A stretch of 64,000 bases of DNA. Origin: Nematostella vectensis. Taxonomy: Eukaryota > Cnidaria > Anthozoa > Actiniaria > Edwardsiidae. Both the position numbers and the translations under genes were made by a program. The notes under the pieces are model-generated. The model made no database searches. It was not told the DNA's origin and saw only the letters and a list, made by a program, of their open reading frames with translations. The stretch lies in the NCBI RefSeq assembly GCF_932526225.1, contig NC_064042.1, positions 16,238,751 to 16,302,750 of the forward strand, written 5' to 3'. Shown here piece by piece: positions 50,056-62,661 of this stretch; the stretch's first letter is position 1, and the number at the start of each line of letters is the position of its first letter.

Positions 50056-53034
50056 CGCTAATCTTAGCCGCGTCACTAAAATCTCACAAATATAACCACA
50101 CGATTCTTGATCTACGTATTCCACGCATTAATTCGGTGCTATAGTTATGGAGTAGTTTGTGATGTATTAAAGGAATAAGAGGAATAAGGTACATGGGCTA
50201 CACAAGGGTACATGGGGGTACCAGGGGCTACACAGGGGGTAGTAGGGGCTACACAGGGGGTACTAGGGGCTACACAGGGGGTACTAGGGGCTACACAGGG
50301 GGTACCAGGGGCTACACAGGTGGTACTAGGGGCTTAACAAGGGGTACCAGGGGCTACACAAGGGGTACTAGGGGCTTCACAGGTGGTACTAGGGGCTTCA
50401 CAAGGGGTACTAGGGGCTACACAAGGGGTACTAGGGGATACACAGGGGGATACACAAGGGGTACCAGGGGCTACACAAGGGGTACCAGGGGGTACTAGGG
50501 GCTACACAAGGGGTACTAGGCGCTACACAGGGGGTACTAGGGGCTACACAGGGGGTACCAGGGGCTACACAGGGGGATACACAAGGGGTACCAGGGGCTA
50601 CACAGGGGGATACACAAGGGATAACAGGGGCTACACAGGGGGTACTAGGGGCTACACGGGGATACACAAGGGGTACCAGGGGCTACACAGGGGGTACCAG
50701 GGGCTACACAGGGGGATACACAAGGGGTACCAGGGGCTACACAGGGGGGATACACAAGGGGTACCAGGGGCTACACAGGGGGTACTAGGGGCTACACAAG
50801 GGGTACTAGGGGCTACACAAGGGGTACTAGGGGCTACACAAGGGGTACAAGGGGTACAGGAAGGACAATAGACTTAAAGAGGTGATCGAGTTCTTCTTGA
50901 CAAATTCCTTCCTTTCTTAAAGATCTTAAAATGTAAAGACACTTATTTGCCTTTGTTAACTTGGAACGCACATGTTCACTGTATTTGCCGTTAGACTGAA
51001 AGGTAATCCCTAGAATCGGTAATACCGTACATTGCGGAATGTTATTCACTAACTCGATATTCTGATTACACCCTTTCTTGCGGAAAACTAGCTCTTTGCA
51101 TTTAGATGAATTACATACCATGCCATTGTCGCTAATCTTAGCCGCGTCACTAAAATCTCACAAATATAACCACACGATTCTTGATCTACGTATTCCACGC
51201 ATTAATTCGGTGCTATAGTTATGGAGTAGTTTGTGATGTATTAAAGGAATAAGAGGAATAAGGTACATGGGCTACACAAGGGTACATGGGGGTACCAGGG
51301 GCTACACAGGGGGTAGTAGGGGCTACACAGGGGGTACTAGGGGCTACACAGGGGGTACTAGGGGCTACACAGGGGGTACCAGGGGCTACACAGGTGGTAC
51401 TAGGGGCTTAACAAGGGGTACCAGGGGCTACACAAGGGGTACTAGGGGCTTCACAGGTGGTACTAGGGGCTTCACAAGGGGTACTAGGGGCTACACAAGG
51501 GGTACTAGGGGATACACAGGGGGATACACAAGGGGTACCAGGGGCTACACAGGGGGATACACAAGGGATAACAGGGGCTACACAGGGGGTACTAGGGGCT
51601 ACACGGGGATACACAAGGGGTACCAGGGGCTACACAGGGGGTACCAGGGGCTACACAGGGGGATACACAAGGGGTACCAGGGGCTACACAGGGGGGATAC
51701 ACAAGGGGTACCAGGGGCTACACAGGGGGTACTAGGGGCTACACAAGGGGTACTAGGGGCTACACAAGGGGTACTAGGGGCTACACAAGGGGTACAAGGG
51801 GTACAGGAAGGACAATAGACTTAAAGAGGTGATCGAGTTCTTCTTGACAAATTCCTTCCTTTCTTAAAGATCTTAAAATGTAAAGACACTTATTTGCCTT
51901 TGTTAACTTGGAACGCACATGTTCACTGTATTTGCCGTTAGACTGAAAGGTAATCCCTAGAATCGGTAATACCGTACATTGCGGAATGTTATTCACTAAC
52001 TCGATATTCTGATTACACCCTTTCTTGCGGAAAACTAGCTCTTTGCATTTAGATGAATTACATACCATGCCATTGTCGCTAATCTTAGCCGCGTCACTAA
52101 AATCTCACAAATATAACCACACGATTCTTGATCTACGTATTCCACGCATTAATTCGGTGCTATAGTTATGGAGTAGTTTGTGATGTATTAAAGGAATAAG
52201 AGGAATAAGGTACATGGGCTACACAAGGGTACATGGGGGTACCAGGGGCTACACAGGGGGTAGTAGGGGCTACACAGGGGGTACTAGGGGCTTCACAAGG
52301 GGTACTAGGGGCTACACAAGGGGTACTAGGGGATACACAGGGGGATACACAAGGGGTACCAGGGGCTACACAAGGGGTACCAGGGGCTACACAGGGGGTA
52401 CTAGGGGCTACACAAGGGGTACTAGGCGCTACACAGGGGGTACTAGGGGCTACACAGGGGGTACCAGGGGCTACACAGGGGGATACACAAGGGGTACCAG
52501 GGGCTACACAGGGGGATACACAAGGGATAACAGGGGCTACACAGGGGGTACTAGGGGCTACACGGGGATACACAAGGGGTACCAGGGGCTACACAGGGGG
52601 TACCAGGGGCTACACAGGGGGATACACAAGGGGTACCAGGGGCTACACAGGGGGGATACACAAGGGGTACCAGGGGCTACACAGGGGGTACTAGGGGCTA
52701 CACAAGGGGTACTAGGGGCTACACAAGGGGTACTAGGGGCTACACAAGGGGTACAAGGGGTACAGGAAGGACAATAGACTTAAAGAGGTGATCGAGTTCT
52801 TCTTGACAAATTCCTTCCTTTCTTAAAGATCTTAAAATGTAAAGACACTTATTTGCCTTTGTTAACTTGGAACGCACATGTTCACTGTATTTGCCGTTAG
52901 ACTGAAAGGTAATCCCTAGAATCGGTAATACCGTACATTGCGGAATGTTATTCACTAACTCGATATTCTGATTACACCCTTTCTTGCGGAAAACTAGCTC
53001 TTTGCATTTAGATGAATTACATACCATGCCATTG
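50056..53034. repeat. threefold tandem segmental duplication (about 1 kb each)
   Basis: Blocks at 50056-51129, 51130-52076 and 52077-53034 each contain a unique leader (CGCTAATCTTAGCCGCGTCA...), a G-rich minisatellite of different length, and the 3' end of a non-LTR retrotransposon ORF on the minus strand (to CCATTGT). The unique parts are identical by eye. The third copy continues into the full retrotransposon. Confidence 0.92.
50190..50860. repeat. 21-bp G-rich minisatellite, tract 1
   Basis: Units of GGGGCTACACAAGGGGTACTA with variants (GGTACC, GGATACACA). The unit is 21 bp, so several frames stay open and give GYTRGTR-type repeats; these are not genes. Further tracts are at 51263-51806, 52210-52765 and 55748-59550. 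Confidence 0.95.
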
Positions 53035-55736
53035 TCCTTTGTCCAAGTTAAAAACAAATCTACTAAGTCCGTGCGACATTCGCCATTGGCCCAGACAGGA
53101 ATAACAATATTTGAGTCGTCAGCATATTTAAACAGAGCGGGCTGATTACATAAATTGATTTCTAAATCATTGATAAATATGTTAAAAAGATACGGGCCAC
53201 TAACGCTGCCCTGCGTTGTACCTCGATTTACACATTTCCAATGACACTCAAACCCATTGTATACCACGCGCTGTTGGCGGCTAGCCAAAAAACTCAGATA
53301 CCAATTAACAATAAAGGGACTTAATGGTAATTGTTTAAGCTTACATGACAAATTTACGTGTTTTACGCTATCGAACGCTTTGGAAAAGTCCATCGCAAAC
53401 AATCTGACGGCTTTGCATTCCGGACTATCTAGATAGCCGTAGACCGAGTGCTGCATGCATAGTAGCGCGTCTGTGCAACTCCCGCCAGTTCTATATGCAA
53501 ACTGAGTGGAACTCAGAAGTTCTTCTACGGTTTCTCGCACGTGAATGTTATAAACAGCTTTTTCGAAAGCTCGGGCAATAACAGGCGTAATGTTGATTCC
53601 TCTGTACTCGGTCTTGCCCTTTGGTACATCCACTTTAGGTAGGGGGGTTACATGGGCACGTTTCCATGACGACGGCCAAACACTTGATTCAAGAGACCAG
53701 TTCCAAATCTTGCAGATGATTGATGTAAATATTTCTGCGTGTTCTTTCCATATCCAAGATGGGATGAGATCTGGTCCGGTTGCAGTGTTCTTCAAATGCT
53801 GCAGACATTGCCACACGTATCTTTCTGAGATAACCGGGGCGTGGTCTTCACTATGGACTTCGACCAGGGTGGGCTGCTCATACGCTGTGTCCCAACAGAG
53901 GTTCGCAAAGTAGTCATTGAGTTCGACTAGTGACTGCTCATCAAGCGAGACCTTAGCTGAAGAACGTCGGCGCTGTGAGAGGTTATCAATATGCCTCCAC
54001 CACTCCCTCGAGCCAACTGGTGCTTGCAAAATATTCTTTCTGTTTTTGCAAATAAGATCACTGATTTTCTTGTTGATCTCTTTAAGCCGATCCGTATTAT
54101 TTGGTCCTATCTTTGATTTTGTCTTTAACAGGGACTTCACCAAAGGCGTCATCCATAGCGGATCACGAGATGACATGCGCACAGTCTTGAGTGGCATACA
54201 CTTTTCCAGGTTGTCATGAATAAGGTTTTCTAAGTTGCGAACGGCTTCATTAACATCATTACTCTCTAATACACTATCCCATTTTTCTTCTGCCAGCGCT
54301 AAATATAACGCTTCTTTTCTGTGTTTCCTGCAGTCTCGAATTTTGATCGTTTTTCGAAGAGGTTTTAATTTCTTCCCTGCTGGCAAGATAACTGCCGTGT
54401 GATCTGTTTTGATTGATATGTTGTATGGAATGCACTCCCCAAACAAGTCCGGTCGATTTGTAAAGACGTTATCTAAATAGGAATCACCTCTAGTCGGGAA
54501 AGTCACGAGGGCATTCCAGCCCGTCAACATACACAGCTCTTGTACATCAAGTTGATTAACATCGCCACCAATAACAATGGTTAGTCCTGGATGTTGATCT
54601 AGCGCATTGTCCATCAGGTTTACAAGGTATTGCATAAAATCCAGGGTCCGGTAGGTTGGCTTAGGCGGATGATAAACACTACATACCAATAACAAGTGTC
54701 CCGAGGGTAATCTTATAGTCAAATACACCAGCTCGTAGAGTGTCGATCTATAAATGTCTATTACGGTTACATTGCTTCTTGTGTATATTGCGATGCCTCC
54801 TTTAGCTCTTTTATCAAGGCCAGCCCAGGACCTGTCCCGTCTGAAAATGGTATAATTTGGAATGTTTACTATCGCGTCAGGCGTGTCTTGCTTCAAATGA
54901 GTCTCCGAAACAAGGCAGATGTCGATGTCTTTATTTCGCAAGTCAGCCTCCAATGCCACTGCAGCGCGAACCCTATTTTTTGTTTTTGATAAGCTGCAAA
55001 TATTGGTGAACAACATTTTGGGTACTGCGAAGGTCGATGTTGCAAGACTAGATTTAGAATTCCGTTCAGAAACACTGGACTCTGTGTTAACCATTATGAG
55101 ATTTTGTAAGTTACGTTCTTTCGAGAATGTTTTGTATGGACGACGACCAGCAACTGTTTGGATGTTATTTTTGTCAGATCTCTGCTTCACTCGTCTTCCT
55201 GATCTCTTCCCTCGATATCGAAATATGCCGTTTTCACGAAGGGTACTAAAGAAAGATCGATCAACTGTTTGTTTATAAGCATGTCGTAGTAGCATTAACT
55301 CTCCTCTCGAATATTGAGTAGATGGAACTTGGCGGTTATGCAAATCAGGTTCTGAATCTTTGTCAGCTCTCGAGTTCGGTGGCCTTCTTGAAATTTCATT
55401 TGTCCACGGACCAGGATTCAGAGCCACGTCGGAAAAGACCGTAACATCCAATGGAGGGTCGTGACCAGGCACACAGAGGATAGTGACTCCATGTTTGGAC
55501 CATTTACCGACCGGGAGACGAGACCGATGGAAGCCATTGTTGGAAAGGCGTACATGCCTGGTCAAAAGCTCACCGACAGAATTTAGGGTCTGTCTCGATA
55601 CTCTTGAGCTCCAGCCCTGCACAACAGGTTCTAAAGTGGCTAAACTGTTCCCCTTTAGAGTTGAATTTCGAACATAGGTGGTCAATGAGAGTAATAATGC
55701 TACTAGAAAACGGAGCGAAAAAGTCGTGGCCGCCAT
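52766..55736 (-). CDS. non-LTR retrotransposon endonuclease-reverse transcriptase (3'-truncated)
   Basis: Open frame of about 1,000 residues; start placed at 55736 (GTCATGGCGGCC). The N-terminus has a hydrophobic helix (FSLRFLVALLLSLTTYV), then a 2A-like FSDVALNPGP. An APE-type endonuclease follows (LFTNICSLSKTKNRVRAAVA, ICLVSETHLKQD, VIGGDVNQLD, SIKTDHTAVILP), then reverse transcriptase with KTEYRGINITPVIARAFEKA, FAMDFSKAFDSVKHV, RGTTQGSVSGPYLFNIFIND and FKYADD. It ends abruptly in the minisatellite after HLFKSIVLP, losing the usual C-terminus and 3' end. CR1/jockey-like by motif style. The intact frame suggests a young insertion. Confidence 0.82.
55407..55418 (-). other. 2A-like motif NPGP
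   Basis: Codons for NPGP in SDVALNPGPW. The known 2A consensus is DxExNPGP; here A replaces E, so recoding activity is uncertain. Confidence 0.4.
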
Positions 55737-55747
55737 GACCGGCGCCT

Positions 55748-58700
55748 GCGCAATGCGCCTGCTACACAAGGGGTACCAGGGGCTACACAGGGGGTACTAG
55801 GGGCTACACAGGGGGTACAAGGGGCTACACAGAGGGTACTAGGGGCTACACAGAGGGATACACAAGGGGTACTAGGGAATACACAGGGGTACTAGGGGAT
55901 ACACAGGGGTACTAGGGGATACACAGGGGTACTAGGGGCTACACAAGGGGTACCAGGGGCTACACAGGGGTACTAGGGGATATACAGGGGTACTAGGGGA
56001 TACACAGGGGTACTAGGGGCTACACAAGGGGTACTAGGGGATACACAGGGGTACTAGGGGCTACACAAGGGGTACTAGGGGCTACACAAGGGGTACTAGG
56101 GGATACACAGGGGTACTAGGGGATACACAAGGGGTACTAGGGGATACACAGGGGTACTAGGGGCTACACAAGGGGTACTAGGGGATACACAGGGGTACTA
56201 GGGGATACACAGGGGTACTAGGGGATACACAGGGGTACTAGGGGATACACAGGGGTACTAGGGGATACACAGGGGTACTAGGGGCTACACAGGGGTACTA
56301 GGGGATACACGGGGGTACCAGGGGCTACACAGGGGGTACTAGGGGATACACAGGGGGATACACAAGGGGTACTAGGGGATACACAGGGGTACTAGGGGAT
56401 ACACAAGGGGTACCAGGGGCTACACAAGGGGTACCAGGGGCTACACAGGGGGTACTAGGGGCTACACAGGCTGATACACAAGGGGTACCAGGGGCTACAC
56501 AGGGGGTACTAGGGGGTACTAGGGCTACACAAGGGGTACCAGGGGCTACACAGGGGGTACTAGGGGCTACACAGGGGGGATACACAAGGGGTACCAGGGG
56601 CTACACAGGGGGTACCAGGGGCTACACAGGGGGTACTAGGGGCTACACAAGGGGTACTAGGCGCTACACAGGGGGTACTAGGGGCTACACAGGGGGTACC
56701 AGGGGCTACACAGGGGGATACACAAGGGGTACCAGGGGCTACACAGGGGGATACACAAGGGATAACAGGGGCTACACAGGGGGTACTAGGGGCTACACAG
56801 GGGGATACACAAGGGGTACCAGGGGCTACACAGGGGGTACCAGGGGCTACACAGGGGGATACACAAGGGGTACCAGGGGCTACACAGGGGGGATACACAA
56901 GGGGTACTAGGGGCTACACAGGGGGTACTAGGGGCTACACAAGGGGTACTAGGGGCTACACAAGGGGTACCAGGGGCTACACAGGGGGTACTAGGGGCTA
57001 CACAGGGGGATACACAAGGGGTACCAGGGGCTACACAGGGGGTACTAGGGGCTACACAGGGGGTACTAGGGGCTACACAAGGGGTACCAGGGGCTACACA
57101 GGGGGTACTAGGGGCTACACAGGGGGTACTAGGGGCTACACAAGGGGTACCAGGGGCTACACAGGGGGTACTAGGGGCTACACAGGGGGTACAAGGGGCT
57201 ACACAGGGGGTACTAGGGGCTACACAGAGGGATACACAAGGGGTACTAGGGGATACACAGGGGTACTAGGGGATACACAGGGGTACTAGGGGATACACAG
57301 GGGTACTAGGGGATGCACAGGGGTACTAGGGGCTACACAGAGGGATACACAAGGGGTACTAGGGGATACACAGGGGTACTAGGGGCTACACAGGGGTACT
57401 AGGGGCTACACAGGGGGTACTAGGGGATACACAGGGGTACTAGGGGATACACAGGGGTACTAGGGGCTACACAAGGGGTACTAGGGGCTACACAGGGGGT
57501 ACTAGGGGATACACAGGGGGATACACAAGGGATACTAGGGGATACACAGGGGTACTAGGGGATACACAAGGGGTACCAGGGGCTACACAAGGGGTACCAG
57601 GGGCTACACAGGGGGTACTAGGGGCTACACAGGCTGATACACAAGGGGTACCAGGGTCTACACAGGGGGTACTAGGGCTACACAAGGGGTACCAGGGGCT
57701 ACACAGGGGGTACTAGGGGCTACACAGGGGGGATACACAAGGGGTACCAGGGGCTACACAGGGGGTACTAGGGGCTACACAAGGGGTACTAGGGGCTACA
57801 CAAGGGGTACCAGGGGCTACACAGGGGGTACTAGGGGCTACACAGGGGGATACACAAGGGGTACCAGGGGCTACACAGGGGGTACTAGGGGCTACACAGG
57901 GGGTACTAGGGGCTACACAAGGGGTACCAGGGGCTACACAGGGGGTACTAGGGGCTACACAGGGGGTACTAGGGGCTACACAAGGGGTACCATCAGGGGC
58001 TACACAGGGGGTACTAGGGGCTACACAGGGGGTACAAGGGGCTACACAGGGGGTACTAGGGGCTACACAGAGGGATACACAAGGGGTACTAGGGGATACA
58101 CAGGGGTACTAGGGGATACACAGGGGTACTAGGGGATACACAGGGGTACTAGGGGGTACTAGGGGATACACAGGGGTACTAGGGGCTACACAAGGGGTAC
58201 TAGGGGATACACAGGGGGTACTAGGGGATACACAGGGGTACTAGGGGCTACACAGGGGGTACTAGGGGATACACAGGAGTACTAGGGGATACACAGGGGT
58301 ACTAGGGGCTACACAGGGGGTACTAGGGATACACAGGGGTACTAGGGGATACACAGGGGTACTAGGGGATACACAGGGGTACTAGGGGCTACACAGGGGT
58401 ACTAGGGGATACACAGGGGTACCAGGGGCTACACAGGTGGTACTAGGGGATACACAGGGGGATACACAAGGGGTACTAGGGGATACACAGGGGTACTAGG
58501 GGATACACAAGGGGTACCAGGGGCTACACAGGGGGTACTAGGGGCTACACAGGGGGTACTAGGGGCTACACAGGCTGATACACAAGGGGTACCAGGGGCT
58601 ACACAGGGGGTACTAGGGGCTACACAGGCTGATACACAAGGGGTACCAGGGGCTACACAGGGGGTACTAGGGGGTACTAGGGGCTACACAAGGGGTACTA

Positions 58701-59550
58701 GGGGCTACACAAGGGGTACCAGGGGCTACATAGGGGCTACACAGGGGGGTGCTAGGGGCTACGCAGGGGGTACTAGGGGCTACACAAGGGGGTACTAGGG
58801 GCTACGCAGGGGGGTACTATTGGCTACACGGGGTACCAGGGGCTACACAGGGGGTACTAGGGGGTACTAGGGGCTACACAAGGGGTACTAGGGGCTACAC
58901 AATGGGTACTAGGGGCTACATAGGGGCTACACAGGGGGGTGCTAGGGGCTACGCAGGGGGTACTAGGGGCTACACAAGGGGGTACTAGGGGCTACGCAGG
59001 GGGGTACTATTGGCTACACGGGGTACCAGGGGCTACACAGGGGGTACTAGGGGGTACTAGGGGCTACACAAGGGGTACTAGGGGCTACACAATGGGTACT
59101 AGGGGCTACACAGGGGGTACTAGGGGATACACAGGCTGATACACAAGGGGTACCAGGGGCTACACAGGGGGTACTAGGGGGTACACAGGGGGTACTAGGG
59201 GCTACACAGGCTGATACACAAGGGGTACCAGGGGCTACACAAGGGGTACCAGGGGCTACACAGGGGGTACTAGGGGCTACACAGGCTGATACACAAGGGG
59301 TACCAGGGGCTACACAGGGGGTACTAGGGGGTACTAGGGGCTACACAAGGGGTACTAGGGGCTACACAAGGGGTACCAGGGGCTACATAGGGGCTACACA
59401 GGGGGGTGCTAGGGGCTACGCAGGGGGTACTAGGGGCTACACAAGGGGGTACTAGGGGCTACGCAGGGGGTACTATTGGCTACACGGGGTACCAGGGGCT
59501 ACACTGGGGGTACTAGGGGCTACACAGGGGGTACTAGGGGCTACACAGAG
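55748..59550. repeat. 21-bp G-rich minisatellite, main tract
   Basis: About 3.8 kb of GGGGCTACACAGGGGGTACTA-type units with 20-bp variants (GGGGATACACAGGGGTACTA). Higher-order repeats occur: the block around 56560-57230 recurs at about 57700-58070, and a block with GGGGGGTGCTAGGGGCTACG recurs at 58741, 58930 and 59400. Dense G-runs on one strand could form G-quadruplexes. Confidence 0.95.
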
Positions 59551-62510
59551 GGTACCAGGATATATTAGGATATATATTAGGAGTTAAAGTCCGGAGCAGA
59601 GCAGAACCCGCAATCACACGCTCCGTGTATATTACCTTGATGCGGAAGTGCCAGAACCACAAGCAGCGAATTTATTATCGGCACGGCATGGGGAAAGCCC
59701 CGTGACTCCCTTACTTCTCATTATCGGATTAAAATTCAAATGTGAAAGATACATGACGATACCGGAAATAAAATGTTCCGGAAACATTCACTCGTGATTC
59801 ATTTGTTCCGCGTGAAATATACAAGTACGCTTCCTCGACCAAGGAATGATCGGTAATACCTTATTAAGATTTGATAGAATTGTTGTATCATAGCTTAAAT
59901 CGTATTAGTTGTTTGGCGGCCTTTTGTATATAGTTGTCCACGCCCATGTTGTGTTATAAAATTGCAGTTAACCTTCGTTTGAACAAAGACTCGTTACCAG
60001 GATCTCCGCCGCCTGCGTGTCCTTATTTTTTACGAGGAACTACAACCAAAAGATTTGATTTCGCAACGATGACAACCCGCTTATTCGCTAATTTCCAATG
60101 TCATTGACAAAAGAATATATGATCCAGTATCTATTTAGATATTAGAACATAATCCCATGGATTTTTTAATTTCGCTAGTCGTCCGACCTACGTTTGCTAA
60201 CCAAAACATCAAGAATAAATTATTCATGTCAATTATTAGTCTTATAATTCATGTTGTAAATAAGAGCACGATTTGTTTATGTTACTGCTTCAGAAGTGCG
60301 GCTTGTTTCCCGACATCCTTTCACAAGAGAAAAAGGCAGGATCGCGTGACGTGATAAACGGGTCACAGGCCGGTACCCAGAGGGTGACCCCACGAGAGCG
60401 AAAGGTCCGCTGTGGAGCCACAATACCACCAACACGGACATAAGAGATCTCTGTGAGTAATAAATAGTGAACGAAGCCCCTTTCGCAATCTTGGTTCAGT
60501 AAGGCTTCATGATTGTGGTATACCTGTGTGCGCTTCTTCCATTTCTATTAATATTATTTTCAAACGTAATAATTTCCCTGCTCCTGGTTTTCCATTAAAC
60601 CTGTTTTTTTGCGGTCGATATCGATATCATTCTATTTGTTTTTGTTAGACTTCCGCAAAGTCCACCCCTCTCTTTCTCTCATTAAAGTGACTCTGTCAAA
60701 GCGGCTTAGAGCGAGTCTATTTGTTTTGTGTGTTGCTTAAGAAAACTAAACAGCGATAGGTAGGATACTCACCTACAATGGAACTTCGATATGACAATAA
60801 GGATGGCGTCAAGGGCATAATATTATATATGCAATTGCGTTGTTATATCGGGAGTATCGTTTAATTGATATTATTTCCGTAAATTTTATAGTTGTGAGAC
60901 CTGAAATCGATCAATTGATGGATGAATCGAGTTCCTACTGTATAGCAGAAATTGAAAGGGCATATGCCATCACGTGATGCCATTAAGGTCTACAGGCTCG
61001 CTCTCTTCCAATGGGCACAGGTCACGGAAAAAGCGAGTAAAGGGGTCGTCCTTTTCCTTTCATCAATGCTGACTCATGTAACCAGGGAATGATGTGTTAA
61101 GTGGAAATGAAGGGTAATCTACTCGATTCGTGTAATTAGGGAATGATGTGTTAAGTGGAGATGGAGGGTAATCTACTCGATTCGTGTTCAATCTGAAGAG
61201 CACTTTCAATCAAATAAAAAACATGTAGTTATTACCCACAAGTTCGCGTACAGATATCACCTAGCAACTAGCAATAGATATATAGATTATCTGTTTTGTT
61301 CCCTAATTGTACAATATAATAATCCTGATGGAACTTTTCTAGTAGTCTCTCTTAGTAGATATTAAAGGGATATCAAATTAGTTTTGGATCAGGGTGGTGG
61401 GTAGAATCAAGCGAGCTTTTGTTTATCTTTTAAGTTAGATTGGAGTATTTATTTTCATTGGAGTGGTAAATCACTTATTTAGAACATGTAGTATGATTTT
61501 AATTTGATTTTGAGTATGAAATGGGAGCGAAAATGGGTAAACTTTAAAGCGCACTAGCATACAAACATTGGCACTAGGCGGGCCAAGACAACACGCTAGC
61601 ACAGTCTATTACCCGTGCAGTTTGGCAACCATGGACAGCTGTTTCGTCCGTTTTAGGGACTCTCAGCACGGCATAGCCGGCTTCCCTCAATTAAACTTCA
61701 TCGGCAATGCTTTTAAAGTTTACCCCAATAAAATGGGAGCAATTTTGTATTACTGGGCAATAATGATTATGACTCCAAAGCGCAGTTTGGCATAATTTTA
61801 ATAGGAATTTTTTTGTATTGTAAAAAGGCTTTTAATAAAAATATTATTACTGCTATTTTGGTATTTCCTGTTGTGCTCCTCATATCCATTTAACAAGATA
61901 CAACAAACAACACCCTTTTAGCTCTTTATTACGATACGTATATTCGTTCGCACATATCGATCATCGATTAGTAAAACAAATATACACTCCCATCCCATTC
62001 GCATGGAACGGCAATCTTTTTGCGAAGTAAATTAAATCATTTGGGAATTATCGGGCGAATAATTGCCATCTTCTGCTAATGAGTATTTTGCAGTACCTTC
62101 TACGATTCAGTAATCTCTAGCTTTGCTCAAGCATGCCAAAGTGTACGCTCGAGCATGACAAAATAGCGAAATGGACGGTTCTTGTTATTTCTAATTTTAT
62201 CTTTGATTAGTCAGTGATTAAATGCCTATATCAAGGCCTATAATCATCCACGAGCATGACAAAATAGCGAAATGGACGGTTCTTGTTATTTCTAATTTTA
62301 TCTTTGATTAGTCAGTGATTAAATGCCTATATCAAGGCCTATAATCATCCACCGGAACTGGATGCGCTTATCTGTTTACAAACATTTCCTTTAAAAGGGA
62401 AGCAATTCAATTCCTGATGGTGCTGACGCGTGACCTTTAGAATCACGCCATGATTAGAAGACAAGGGCCTCAGTCACGCGCATGCAGGGAGGAGCTGACA
62501 GAGATAGCAA
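59551..62510. other. AT-rich intergenic region
   Basis: No gene is supported. It contains a 56-bp duplication (61078-61188, GGGAATGATGTGTTAAGTGG) and a 101-bp tandem duplication (62152-62352, GAGCATGACAAAATAGCGAA). Confidence 0.45.
62152..62352. repeat. 101-bp tandem duplication
   Basis: Two virtually identical copies starting GAGCATGACAAAATAGCGAA, about 300 bp upstream of the Ly6-domain gene. Confidence 0.9.
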
Positions 62511-62518
62511 ATAAAAGG
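62511..62518 (+). promoter_or_regulatory. TATA-like box of the Ly6-domain gene
   Basis: ATAAAAGG about 145 bp upstream of the ATG, in a position to give a short 5' untranslated region. Confidence 0.4.
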
Positions 62519-62661
62519 ACGTCAAAATCCCACCACATTCATCAAGCAGTTTTCATTGAATGCGCGAGAAGGAAAACACACTGGTAAAAGATAAAGAGAA
62601 GAAGAGCCATTCAGATTAAAAAAAGCTGTTCCTTTTTCGAATTTTCGAAATCCTTCTAACG

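Noticed and set aside
50193-52777. Glycine/tyrosine/threonine-rich repeat proteins on both strands
   Set aside because: They are frames of a 21-bp minisatellite, open only because 21 is a multiple of three; no start context or flanking coding sequence.
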